From the NCBI GenBank assembly GCA_021797055.1, contig JAKAAI010000051.1, forward strand, positions 1 through 12,136: DNA of 12,136 bases, read 5' to 3'. Numbering within the stretch: position 1 is the first letter of the stretch; each line of letters opens with the position of its first letter. This document shows positions 6,225 through 12,136 of this stretch, one piece after another. The DNA comes from Thermoplasmata archaeon (GTDB taxonomy: Archaea; Thermoplasmatota; Thermoplasmata; Thermoplasmatales; Thermoplasmataceae). Made by a program: the position numbers and the translations under genes. The notes beneath the pieces are model-generated. The model made no database searches. It saw only the letters and a list, made by a program, of their open reading frames with translations, and was not told the origin of the DNA.

Positions 6225-7313
6225 ATGACCCGCATTAAGGCCATAATAACTGACGCATCCAGGGGTGGTGTCTCCACCAAAACAATTGATGCCAATAGAG
6301 AAGATTACAAAGTTTTGCTTTCACCCATCTACACAGGAATTTGTGGAACAGATCGCGGTATAGTATCCGGCTCACTCAAGTTTGCATATAATCCTCATGG
6401 ATCAGACTACCTCATTCTCGGTCATGAATCTGTATGCGAGGTCAGGGACTCGAATGTTGCCGGATTCAAAAAAGGAGATCTTGTTGTTCCACTTGTCAGG
6501 AGACCTGGTGACTGCGTCAATTGCAGAATCGGCAGGTCGGATAACTGTAGCGACGGCAATAAGCATGAGGCGGGAATTACAGGTATGCACGGTTTCATGC
6601 AGGAACTATTTACTGATGATCCTGAATACCTTGTAAAGGTTGAGGATAGATCCCTACGGGAGATTGCTGTTCTGACGGAGCCGCTGAAGAATGTCATGAA
6701 AGGATTCGAGGTGTTTCAGAAGGTTTCCAGCAGGTACATATTCAGCGGGTCAGATTCAACATATCTTGAAAAGAATGCATTGATAATCGGCACCGGTTGC
6801 GAGGCTTTTCTCTATACAATGATGGCAAACGAATTTGGTTTCAAATCTATGATGACTAACAGGCACCCGCTCTCGCAGAATATGCTTGCGGATCTGAACG
6901 ATCTCAACCTTTCGTTTGTTGATTATTCCCAGAACCCAGACAAACCATTTTCAAGCGGAATAGATCTACTGATAGATACAAGCGGTGATCCAACGACAGT
7001 TTTCAACTTCATACGGAAGGTGAATTACAACGGAGTTGTTTTGCTGTTCGGAACAAATGGGAGAGCCCCGCCTGGATCTTTAGACGGAGTGGATATAGAT
7101 TATCTTATCGAGCGCAATATAACAATTGCAGCGACTGTTGATGCCGCCAAGATCCACTATTTACAGGCAATCGGATATCTCACAAAATGGCACTATAAGT
7201 ATGGGGATAAACTGGACAGGGTGATCACCGGCAAATTTTCTCCCGACGACAATTCGCTTTTTGAGAGGAAACAGAAGGATGAACTGAAATCGGTTATTCA
7301 GTGGAATGATTAG
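6225..7313 (+). CDS. gdh: glucose 1-dehydrogenase, zinc-containing, NADP-preferring
   Basis: The enzyme oxidises glucose (often galactose too) to the lactone, the first step of the non-phosphorylative Entner-Doudoroff pathway of thermoacidophilic archaea. The 362-residue protein is medium-chain dehydrogenase type and closely resembles, from memory, the 352-residue Thermoplasma acidophilum enzyme. Catalytic-zinc region: GICGTD with C40, GHES with H67 and E68, and TEPLKN with E152. Structural-zinc lobe: C97, C100 and C108 (C-x2-C-x7-C), three cysteines rather than four. The nucleotide fold has GTGCEA (189-194). NRHP (212-215) sits after the second strand, where Asn/Arg bind the 2'-phosphate of NADP in related enzymes. 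DTSGDPTT and NGVVLLFGTNG blocks follow. The gene overlaps folD by 8 bases, indicating one transcript and coupled translation. Confidence 0.96.
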   Translation: MTRIKAIITDASRGGVSTKTIDANREDYKVLLSPIYTGICGTDRGIVSGSLKFAYNPHGSDYLILGHESVCEVRDSNVAGFKKGDLVVPLVRRPGDCVNCRIGRSDNCSDGNKHEAGITGMHGFMQELFTDDPEYLVKVEDRSLREIAVLTEPLKNVMKGFEVFQKVSSRYIFSGSDSTYLEKNALIIGTGCEAFLYTMMANEFGFKSMMTNRHPLSQNMLADLNDLNLSFVDYSQNPDKPFSSGIDLLIDTSGDPTTVFNFIRKVNYNGVVLLFGTNGRAPPGSLDGVDIDYLIERNITIAATVDAAKIHYLQAIGYLTKWHYKYGDKLDRVITGKFSPDDNSLFERKQKDELKSVIQWND

Positions 7314-8178
7314 TTTGCCAGCCGAAATAATTGACGGGTCAAAGATAGCGGACTCGATCATGAATACACTCAGGGATTCTTTCAAGGAACAGCAGGATAA
7401 GACAGGTAAGCAGGCAAGACTGGTCCTGATTCTCATTGGAAAAGATGAGGGTGCATCCACCTATTCAAGGGCGAAGATCAGGAGGGGCGAAAAACTCGGT
7501 GTCAGGGTGGACTTGATAAAACCGGATGAAAGCATTTCCGAGGCTGAACTTGCAGTGGAAATTGGACAACTGGCGTCTGACCCGACTGTGACGGGTATAA
7601 TGATCGAGAATCCTGTTCCAAAACATCTTAGTTTCTCGAAAATGACCGATCTTATTCCCTTCTATAAGGATATAGACGGAACTTCGTCGACGAACCAGGG
7701 CAGGATAGTGAACAGGCAGGAGTTTCTGGTACCGGCAACTGCTGCAGCTGTTGTCAGGATTCTGTCAAATTATCCTGAACTTACAAAATCAATCCTCACT
7801 ATAGTGAACCGCACTCCAGTGGTTGGTCGGCCTCTCTCCCAGATGCTCCTCAACAGGGATTATACTATTTCTGTATGTCATTCAAAAACGCCGGATGTTG
7901 TGATTTACACAAGGAGATCAGATGTCGTCATATCAGCAGTTGGAAAACCAAACTATTTTGATGACGAGATGATCAATCCTGACTGCACCTTCATTGATGT
8001 CGGCATAAATTACGTGGATGGAAAAGTGACAGGCGATGCCAATTACCAGTCCCTGGTGAAATGGGTCAAGAGAATAACTCCAGTTCCCGGTGGTGTTGGT
8101 CCAATCACAGCGACATTGATATTTGAGAACCTTTTGAAGGCATTCAATTATCAGAACCTGAATTCAGGAAAAATGTGA
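7306..8178 (+). CDS. folD: bifunctional methylenetetrahydrofolate dehydrogenase/methenyltetrahydrofolate cyclohydrolase
   Basis: FolD interconverts 5,10-methylene-, methenyl- and 10-formyl-tetrahydrofolate using NADP(H). Formyl-folate feeds purine synthesis, in keeping with purC, purE and purK nearby. The 290-residue protein has STYSRAKIRRGEKLG (51-65) with Y53 and catalytic K57, KDIDG (121-125) with D122, the NRTPVVGRPLSQMLL nucleotide-site block (168-182), CHSKT (191-195), DVVISAVGKP (206-215), DVGIN (231-235) and TPVPGGVGPIT (258-268). Two positions differ from E. coli FolD. The V-Q-L-P-L-P motif reads IENPVP here (E101 at the Gln98 position), and P-C-T-P reads PATA (143-146). Both may be lineage features. 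The ATG lies inside the last codons of gdh (8-base overlap). The gene converges on purK with an 18-base gap. Confidence 0.95.
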   Translation: MISLPAEIIDGSKIADSIMNTLRDSFKEQQDKTGKQARLVLILIGKDEGASTYSRAKIRRGEKLGVRVDLIKPDESISEAELAVEIGQLASDPTVTGIMIENPVPKHLSFSKMTDLIPFYKDIDGTSSTNQGRIVNRQEFLVPATAAAVVRILSNYPELTKSILTIVNRTPVVGRPLSQMLLNRDYTISVCHSKTPDVVIYTRRSDVVISAVGKPNYFDDEMINPDCTFIDVGINYVDGKVTGDANYQSLVKWVKRITPVPGGVGPITATLIFENLLKAFNYQNLNSGKM

Positions 8179-8211
8179 TCCTTGATCCAACAGGGTTCAG
8201 TGGATCCTTGA
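8177..8211. repeat. direct and inverted repeat at the folD-purK junction
   Basis: GATCCTTGA occurs at 8177-8185 and 8203-8211. In the same stretch, GATCCA (8184-8189) and TGGATC (8201-8206) form a 6-base hairpin with an 11-base loop. It covers the gap between the two convergent stop codons and could slow transcription from both sides, but there is no T-run and it is short. Confidence 0.3.
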
Positions 8212-9270
8212 ATCAGGATAAATTATTTTCTTGGCGGTGGATATCTTCTGCAAAAGTTCATCAAGGCTCTCTGCAGTTAGATTGATATGGCCGAGCTTTC
8301 TCCTTGGCCTTGGCTCTTTGCCGTAATCATAAATCTTGCTTTCACTGATAGACAAGAGTTGTTTCATGATGCCTGGATCAATGCCTCGCCCTATTATATT
8401 CACTATACCACTGTGCGTGAAAAGCCTTGGAGTGTCCAGTGGAAGATCCAGTATTGACCTGAGATGCATTTCAAACTGGGAAATGCTTGAGCCAGATAGT
8501 GTATGATGACCGGAATTATGGACCCTTGGAGCGTATTCGTTGACAGTTGCTTTGCCATCCCTGATGAAGAATTCTATACCCATTACTCCTGTATAATTCA
8601 ATGAGTTCATAAGTTTCTTTGCTATCTCGAACATGCCAAAGTCATCGCATGGTGCATAATTGTACATCAGGATTCCGTCCTGGTTGAAATTATATGAAGG
8701 CCGGTGGGCGATTATTTGACCTTTTTTAGTTCTGCACGCAATTATCGATGCTTCAAAATCATAATTGAAGAACTCCTCGACAACAAATACCTGGTCGTTA
8801 TTATCGATCTTTAGTTTCTCGCCGCGCTTTTTTCTGTACTGTCCTTTTCCATCGTAACCACCTTTAGACGTCTTAAGAATGCTTTCGTCGAATTCATCGG
8901 AAATCCTGATCGCCTCCTCCGCGGAATTTGCAACATGAAAGTTTGTTACTGGTATCCCATGTTCCTTGAGATAAATCTTCTCAAGATGTCTCTCTAGTTT
9001 CAGATCGAGTGATTCTTTGTTTGGAAAAAGTTTACCCATGTCCTGTGCGTACTCGAGAGCTGCTGGATCAACGTGCTCAAATTCTGCGGTCACGACATCG
9101 CTGTCATCAACAAATTTCCTGTAATCCCGGTCTTCATAGAAATAACTGGCTACCTTCGATGCTGGAGCTTTTCGGTCTGATCCAAGAACATTGAATTCTA
9201 TCCCCAGCTTCCTGCCCTCGATAATCATCATCCAGCCCAGCTGGCCGGTCCCGATTATACCAACACGCAT
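8197..9270 (-). CDS. purK: N5-carboxyaminoimidazole ribonucleotide synthase
   Basis: PurK uses ATP and bicarbonate to convert AIR to N5-CAIR, the substrate of the adjacent PurE. The 357-residue ATP-grasp protein shows GIIGTGQLG (4-12) in the N-terminal Rossmann-like domain and TAEFEHV (61-67). In the ATP-grasp part are KTSKGGYDGKGQ (133-144), VVEEF (163-167) and NEYAPRVHNSGHHT (244-257), which carries metal and substrate residues. KEPRPRRKLGHIN (318-330) is in the C-terminal domain. All major family blocks are present and the length is normal. The ATG shares its A with the purE stop codon (TAATG), so translation is coupled to purE and no separate promoter is needed. It converges with folD. 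Confidence 0.96.
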   Translation of the reverse strand: MRVGIIGTGQLGWMMIIEGRKLGIEFNVLGSDRKAPASKVASYFYEDRDYRKFVDDSDVVTAEFEHVDPAALEYAQDMGKLFPNKESLDLKLERHLEKIYLKEHGIPVTNFHVANSAEEAIRISDEFDESILKTSKGGYDGKGQYRKKRGEKLKIDNNDQVFVVEEFFNYDFEASIIACRTKKGQIIAHRPSYNFNQDGILMYNYAPCDDFGMFEIAKKLMNSLNYTGVMGIEFFIRDGKATVNEYAPRVHNSGHHTLSGSSISQFEMHLRSILDLPLDTPRLFTHSGIVNIIGRGIDPGIMKQLLSISESKIYDYGKEPRPRRKLGHINLTAESLDELLQKISTAKKIIYPDSRIH

Positions 9271-9740
9271 TACAATCTGTCCTGTAATACCCTGGCTTCC
9301 TGCTCTTTCATAAATAACTGCATCTTTTCCGCAAGATCATGATATTTAACAGAAAGTATCCTGACCGCAAGGAGGGCAGCATTTTTTGAATTGCCTATGC
9401 CAACTGTGGCGACCGGTATTCCAGGAGGCATCTGGACTATTGAGAGAAGCGAATCAATACCATTAAGAGCCTTTGACTGTACAGGGACCCCGATAACTGG
9501 AAGATGAGTGTACGAAGCAGTCATTCCGGGAAGATGTGCAGATCCACCAGCTCCTGCAATGATAACCTCAATACCGTTTTTGTGGGCCTGTCTCGCAAAT
9601 TCCGCCATAAATTCAGGTGTTCTATGGGCGGATACAATCCTTTTTTCAACGGAGACACCGAAGCTTTCCAGCGTGTCAATAGCATCCTTCATTGAGTCAT
9701 AATCGCTTCTGCTGCCCATTATAACTGCTGCCTTTGGCAT
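9270..9740 (-). CDS. purE: N5-CAIR mutase, class I PurE
   Basis: PurE moves the carboxyl group of N5-CAIR to give CAIR. The 156-residue protein contains [10 protein letters not shown] (8-17), SAHRTP (37-42) with the catalytic-position His39, [11 protein letters not shown] (63-73), a VIGVPV strand (82-87) and [18 protein letters not shown] (96-113). These blocks, and the presence of purK directly downstream, mark the bacterial-style class I mutase rather than the class II AIR carboxylase found in animals. A TATA-like box 22.5 bases upstream of the ATG suggests a leaderless purE-purK mRNA. The start is fixed by the conserved [10 protein letters not shown] strand at the extreme N-terminus. Confidence 0.96.
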   Translation of the reverse strand: MPKAAVIMGSRSDYDSMKDAIDTLESFGVSVEKRIVSAHRTPEFMAEFARQAHKNGIEVIIAGAGGSAHLPGMTASYTHLPVIGVPVQSKALNGIDSLLSIVQMPPGIPVATVGIGNSKNAALLAVRILSVKYHDLAEKMQLFMKEQEARVLQDRL

Positions 9741-9758
9741 AGCACTTAATTGACGGAT

Positions 9759-9766
9759 TAAATAAA
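9759..9766 (-). promoter_or_regulatory. TATA box of the purE-purK operon
   Basis: On the minus strand the box reads TTTATTTA, centred 22.5 bases before the purE ATG. It sits inside a 7-base inverted repeat (AATAAAA at 9761-9767, TTTTATT at 9775-9781) that begins at the end of the upstream small reading frame, so the same AT-rich stretch may end one transcript and start the next. Confidence 0.5.
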
Positions 9767-9780
9767 AATTATCGTTTTAT

Positions 9781-9945
9781 TCATACTGCGTGTGAAATCT
9801 GGATCGATTGTTTTTGTAGCTTCTCTATGGATAGACTATCTCCTTCCTGTATCGAATCCTGATACCGGATGGCTCTTGCCTCTTCTTCTATTTTCGAGGT
9901 TAGAGTAAGCTCAAGAATCCAATCGATAATGGCCTGCTCCTGCAT
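9781..9945 (-). CDS. possible small protein, 54 residues, downstream of the APC permease
   Basis: An ATG-initiated frame of 54 codons fills the stretch between the permease and the purE promoter and ends with TGA at 9781. The product (beginning MQEQAIIDWILELTLTSK) is predicted mostly helical, rich in Glu, Gln, Ile and Ser, with charged and hydrophobic residues mixed as in a small soluble or coiled-coil protein. It has no signal peptide, cysteine or known motif. It starts 18 bases after the permease stop codon and is in the same frame, with six sense codons between the TGA and this ATG, so it could be a separate gene of the operon or, less likely, the remnant of a longer permease tail. No Shine-Dalgarno sequence is visible. 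I do not recognise a family. The codon choice looks like the neighbouring genes. Confidence 0.42.
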   Translation of the reverse strand: MQEQAIIDWILELTLTSKIEEEARAIRYQDSIQEGDSLSIEKLQKQSIQISHAV

Positions 9946-9963
9946 ATCTGAGATGAAATAGTT

Positions 9964-11787
9964 TCATGCCGGGAGCTCTCTGTCTAGAGTTCCGATCCCA
10001 AGAAGTACCTCTCTATCTGATAGGCTGCCGATGCATTTTCCCTTTTCATCGACTATTGCGAGGACGTCAACGTTATTTTCCTTGAACATCCTAAGTGCTT
10101 CTGTTACATCCCTGTCCTGTCTGATCGCAACAACTCTATCCAGTCTGACCTGCCTCACCTTCATGTTATCGATTGACGACTGAGGGAGCAATAAAAGATC
10201 GACAAGGTTAATGACACCTACCGGTGCGCTATCGTTTGATACTACTATCCCGGAAGGCGTATGCTTTGACATAAGATCATCAACAACGGTTTTAAGACTG
10301 TCGTCCAGCCTGTATACTGCAGTCACGACATTAACAGACTTGTCGTTGACCGAGAGATTCTCGAGATTCTGGGCAACAATCTTACCTTCCCTTGTGATGT
10401 CAAGTTCATATGGTGTTTTTGTGACTATGCCCTTCACTTCTGAAAGAATGAATCCAATAACTATCCATGTGAGAAAAATTGTTACGTAAACAGGTACTGT
10501 GGAATATGCGGAATAAATGATGACAATTGTGCTTATGAATGCACCGACAATTGCCAGAATGAATTCGTCGTAGTCTTTAAGTTTAAACAGGATTGTGTTT
10601 TTTGCCTTCAGAGCGAGCCTTTTTCCCCTGCGCAAACCTATCCTTATTAGGGAAAAATCTGCACTTATGTGGATGAATAGGCCGCCAAGAGCCGAGATTG
10701 TTCCAAGAGCAATGAAAGCAGATTCCGGGCTTGATACATTTAAAAACAGGATAGGCAGCAAGAGGAGAATTGCGCTGGTTACCAGAACTGCTACGATTGG
10801 GTTTCCCTTTTTGTCGCGCCTGGCAAATATGGCAGGGAATGATCGGTCAAAACCCATCCTGAAGATCGTCCTTGAAGCTGCAGAACCGAATGAAAGCAAT
10901 GCGAGGATTGCATCGTTTACCGTTGCAACTGCAACAGCATAGTAAAGGTAGATGCCGTATTTTGAAAAATCGTTTCTCAACAGGACAATTATCGGAAGCT
11001 TGTCTGAAAAAGGTATGACAATGCCCGTCTGTAATACAAGATTTGCTATAGCATATATGATTAATGATGCCAGAATGCCGCCTGTCAGTATTACTGTAAC
11101 CACACTTCGCCCAACGTCCTTCTTTGGATCCTTTACCTCACCTGATACAGGTGCAATTGAGCCGTATCCTGTTGGTATTCCCATTGCAAACAGGATCCCA
11201 AGAAAGAAATCTGATGAAGTAATATGGAACCTTACTGGGTTTGGAAGATAAGCAGCTCCTCTTGTAATAACAAAAGATACAACAATTATTGCTATCATCA
11301 ACCCTATCTCTAGAATGACAGCATAAATAGCGTATTTTGAGGACAATCTTATTCCAACGATTAAAAACGTAATTGATGGAATCACCACTATTGCAAATAC
11401 AAGATATACTGAAAGACCAAAGACAAGGTTGAGGATAAAAACAGCACCCATAAGGTATGCGAGACCGTATAGTATGGAATAGAAGATATACATCCAGCCA
11501 GTGTCAAAACCTATTCTGGCAGAAAGGGCCTGGAAAGCATATGTGTAATAACCACCGGATGAAGAGAACCTCCGGGAAAGCCTCGTAACCCCAAGACCAT
11601 TCAGAAGAACCAGGAATGTGCCTATCAGCATGACAATTGGTGCATCATAACCGGCCAGTGTGAAGGCAAAGGCACCATACGTCAGTATGCTTAAAAGAGG
11701 GGACATCCCGCCAAAGGAGAGAAAGAAAAGGTCTCTGAACGTAAGGCTTCTAGTGAGTCTCTCCTTGTCCGATTGCTGGGTTTGCAT
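9964..11787 (-). CDS. APC-superfamily amino-acid permease with C-terminal CBS pair
   Basis: The 607-residue membrane protein has about 12 hydrophobic helices up to roughly residue 455. FFLSFGGMSP (21-30) is the broken-helix-1 region of amino acid/polyamine/organocation carriers, and SSSGGYYTYAFQALSARIGF (75-94) is a typical TM3-region APC block. GIPTGYGSIAPVSGEVKDP fits the TM6 region. Residues from about 480 to 605 form two CBS domains, with segments VGVINLVDLL and IGSLSDREVLL at the ends. CBS pairs on transporters usually gate activity through adenine nucleotides or ionic strength; which applies here is unknown, as is the amino acid carried. The ATG at 11787 is supported by an AT box 27.5 bases upstream and by an inverted repeat between box and start that may be an operator. 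A small frame follows in the same operon. Confidence 0.93.
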   Translation of the reverse strand: MQTQQSDKERLTRSLTFRDLFFLSFGGMSPLLSILTYGAFAFTLAGYDAPIVMLIGTFLVLLNGLGVTRLSRRFSSSGGYYTYAFQALSARIGFDTGWMYIFYSILYGLAYLMGAVFILNLVFGLSVYLVFAIVVIPSITFLIVGIRLSSKYAIYAVILEIGLMIAIIVVSFVITRGAAYLPNPVRFHITSSDFFLGILFAMGIPTGYGSIAPVSGEVKDPKKDVGRSVVTVILTGGILASLIIYAIANLVLQTGIVIPFSDKLPIIVLLRNDFSKYGIYLYYAVAVATVNDAILALLSFGSAASRTIFRMGFDRSFPAIFARRDKKGNPIVAVLVTSAILLLLPILFLNVSSPESAFIALGTISALGGLFIHISADFSLIRIGLRRGKRLALKAKNTILFKLKDYDEFILAIVGAFISTIVIIYSAYSTVPVYVTIFLTWIVIGFILSEVKGIVTKTPYELDITREGKIVAQNLENLSVNDKSVNVVTAVYRLDDSLKTVVDDLMSKHTPSGIVVSNDSAPVGVINLVDLLLLPQSSIDNMKVRQVRLDRVVAIRQDRDVTEALRMFKENNVDVLAIVDEKGKCIGSLSDREVLLGIGTLDRELPA

Positions 11788-11791
11788 TCAA

Positions 11792-11809
11792 TTGCCCTGA
11801 TTTGGGCAA
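11792..11809. promoter_or_regulatory. candidate operator, inverted repeat at the APC permease start
   Basis: TTGCCC-TGATTT-GGGCAA is a perfect inverted repeat with 6-base arms and a 6-base centre. It lies between the permease AT box (11812-11817) and the start codon at 11787, over or beside the expected transcription start. A dimeric factor bound here would block initiation. Lrp/AsnC-type regulators of amino-acid genes are a natural guess, but nothing in the sequence names the factor. Confidence 0.45.
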
Positions 11810-11811
11810 AC

Positions 11812-11817
11812 AATATG
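11812..11817 (-). promoter_or_regulatory. candidate TATA box of the APC permease
   Basis: On the minus strand the box reads CATATT, centred about 27.5 bases before the ATG at 11787. It is weaker in base composition than the other boxes here, which would fit a regulated promoter. Confidence 0.4.
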
Positions 11818-11891
11818 AGTGTTTTCTTCAAAATCCGCAATCCATTATTACTGGAACATTGAACTGGTGCCTTTCGATCAGCATATCCTTG

Positions 11892-11908
11892 CTGGTTATC
11901 ATAACCAG
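11892..11908. promoter_or_regulatory. perfect 17-base palindrome in a divergent promoter region
   Basis: CTGGTTAT-C-ATAACCAG has two perfect 8-base arms around a single centre base. It lies in the 183-base spacer between the APC permease (start 11787) and the small gene at 11971, upstream of the TATA boxes of both, at about 38 bases from the box at 11946. The size and symmetry suit a helix-turn-helix dimer acting as activator or repressor. Nothing else in the window repeats this sequence that I could see. Confidence 0.55.
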
Positions 11909-11945
11909 ACAGAATAATTCGTTTGCCTCATTAAAAGAATCGGGG

Positions 11946-11952
11946 TTATATA
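11946..11952 (+). promoter_or_regulatory. TATA box of the small lysine-rich gene
   Basis: TTATATA is centred 22 bases before the ATG at 11971 and 31 before the in-frame ATG at 11980. Spacing elsewhere in the window favours 11971. Confidence 0.6.
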
Positions 11953-11970
11953 CTCGTAGTATATTGTTCC

Positions 11971-12123
11971 ATGAGATCTATGGGTGGCGAAAAGGATAAA
12001 AAAGTAACAGAGAAGACTGGAGAAACCGTTGGAAAGGCCGCCAGGGATGTGACCGAGGGTACAAAATCGCTGTTTAAGGGGTTGAAAAAAGGTTTCGAAA
12101 AGAAGGATCAGGAAAAGAAATAA
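11971..12123 (+). CDS. small lysine-rich protein, 50 residues, LEA-like composition
   Basis: The product has 50 residues, 14 of them Lys, with many Glu, Gly and Thr and no Cys, Trp or Pro. The segment TEKTGETVGKAARDVTEGTK (13-32) is amphipathic when drawn as a helix and resembles the 11-residue pattern of late-embryogenesis-abundant and similar stress proteins; SLFKGLKKGFEKK (33-45) continues as a basic amphipathic helix. It has no signal peptide or membrane segment. A clear TATA box precedes it, and a T-run follows the stop codon by seven bases, so it looks like a single-gene transcript. The in-frame ATG at 11980 would drop three residues. A nucleic-acid-associated or protective role is possible but unproven. 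Confidence 0.7.
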   Translation: MRSMGGEKDKKVTEKTGETVGKAARDVTEGTKSLFKGLKKGFEKKDQEKK

Positions 12124-12130
12124 AGGCCGA

Positions 12131-12136
12131 TTTTTT
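12131..12136 (+). terminator. start of a T-run terminator (cut by the window edge)
   Basis: At least six T residues follow the stop codon of the small lysine-rich gene by seven bases and run into the window end. T-rich tracts without hairpins are sufficient for termination in archaea. Confidence 0.45.

Noticed and set aside
9964..9966. TGA readthrough or selenocysteine at the end of the APC permease
   Set aside because: The downstream frame is open, but no stem-loop was seen, CBS2 is complete before the stop, and the following frame has its own ATG.
10595..10942. 115-codon plus-strand frame
   Set aside because: It lies entirely antisense to membrane helices of the APC permease and has no promoter; it is a by-product of the real gene's codon pattern.
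11802..11999. 65-codon plus-strand frame in the spacer between the permease and the small lysine-rich gene
   Set aside because: It starts at a TTG, covers the palindrome, an inverted repeat and two TATA boxes, and overlaps the small gene in another frame. The product has no protein-like pattern.
1..12136. tRNA genes, CRISPR arrays, insertion sequences, toxin-antitoxin or phage modules
   Set aside because: No cloverleaf, regularly spaced repeat, transposase motif or terminal repeat was seen. The ribbon-helix-helix protein has no toxin-like partner of typical size, only the exonuclease.

Overview
The window is a gene-dense piece of an archaeal chromosome, most likely from the order Thermoplasmatales. 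The clearest marker is a 362-residue zinc- and NADP-type glucose dehydrogenase that I recognise, from memory, as a close match to the Thermoplasma acidophilum enzyme. A folate-type FolD, bacterial-type GTP cyclohydrolase II, class I PurE plus PurK, and AT-rich boxes lying about 22-28 bases before most start codons (the pattern of leaderless archaeal mRNAs) all fit. Base composition is moderate rather than extremely AT-rich. I cannot name a genus. I saw no tRNA, rRNA, CRISPR array, insertion sequence or phage gene.

Layout. 1-1170 (+): 3' part of an MFS sugar/metabolite-type permease cut by the window edge. 1256-1678 (+): stand-alone tandem CBS-domain protein. 2854-1658 (-): a two-gene unit with a predicted ribbon-helix-helix/repeat protein followed 15 bases later by a small DEDDy-type (PolB-like) exonuclease. 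2966-3361 (+): small conserved-looking protein of unknown function. 4249-3362 (-): purC. 4306-5499 (+): class I methyltransferase with a THUMP-like C-terminus. 5552-6130 (+): ribA (GTP cyclohydrolase II). 6225-8178 (+): gdh-folD operon with overlapping genes. 9740-8197 (-): purE-purK operon with a one-base overlap. 11787-9964 (-): APC-family amino-acid permease with C-terminal CBS pair, followed by a small 54-codon reading frame (9945-9781). 11971-12123 (+): 50-residue lysine-rich protein with the start of a T-rich terminator at the window edge.

How the genes relate. purC, purE and purK cover consecutive steps of IMP synthesis (AIR to N5-CAIR to CAIR to SAICAR). folD interconverts the one-carbon folates that feed purine synthesis. 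ribA starts riboflavin synthesis from GTP, a purine product. gdh is the first step of the non-phosphorylative Entner-Doudoroff route and produces NADPH; its overlap with folD, another NADP(H) enzyme, suggests joint expression. The CBS protein and the APC-CBS permease are both plausible adenine-nucleotide sensors.

Most of the window is ordinary housekeeping sequence. The parts most worth a second look are the repeat-protein/exonuclease pair at 1658-2854, the 183-base spacer 11788-11970 with two clean dyad symmetries (including a perfect 17-base palindrome), the small reading frame after the permease, and the 50-residue lysine-rich protein.
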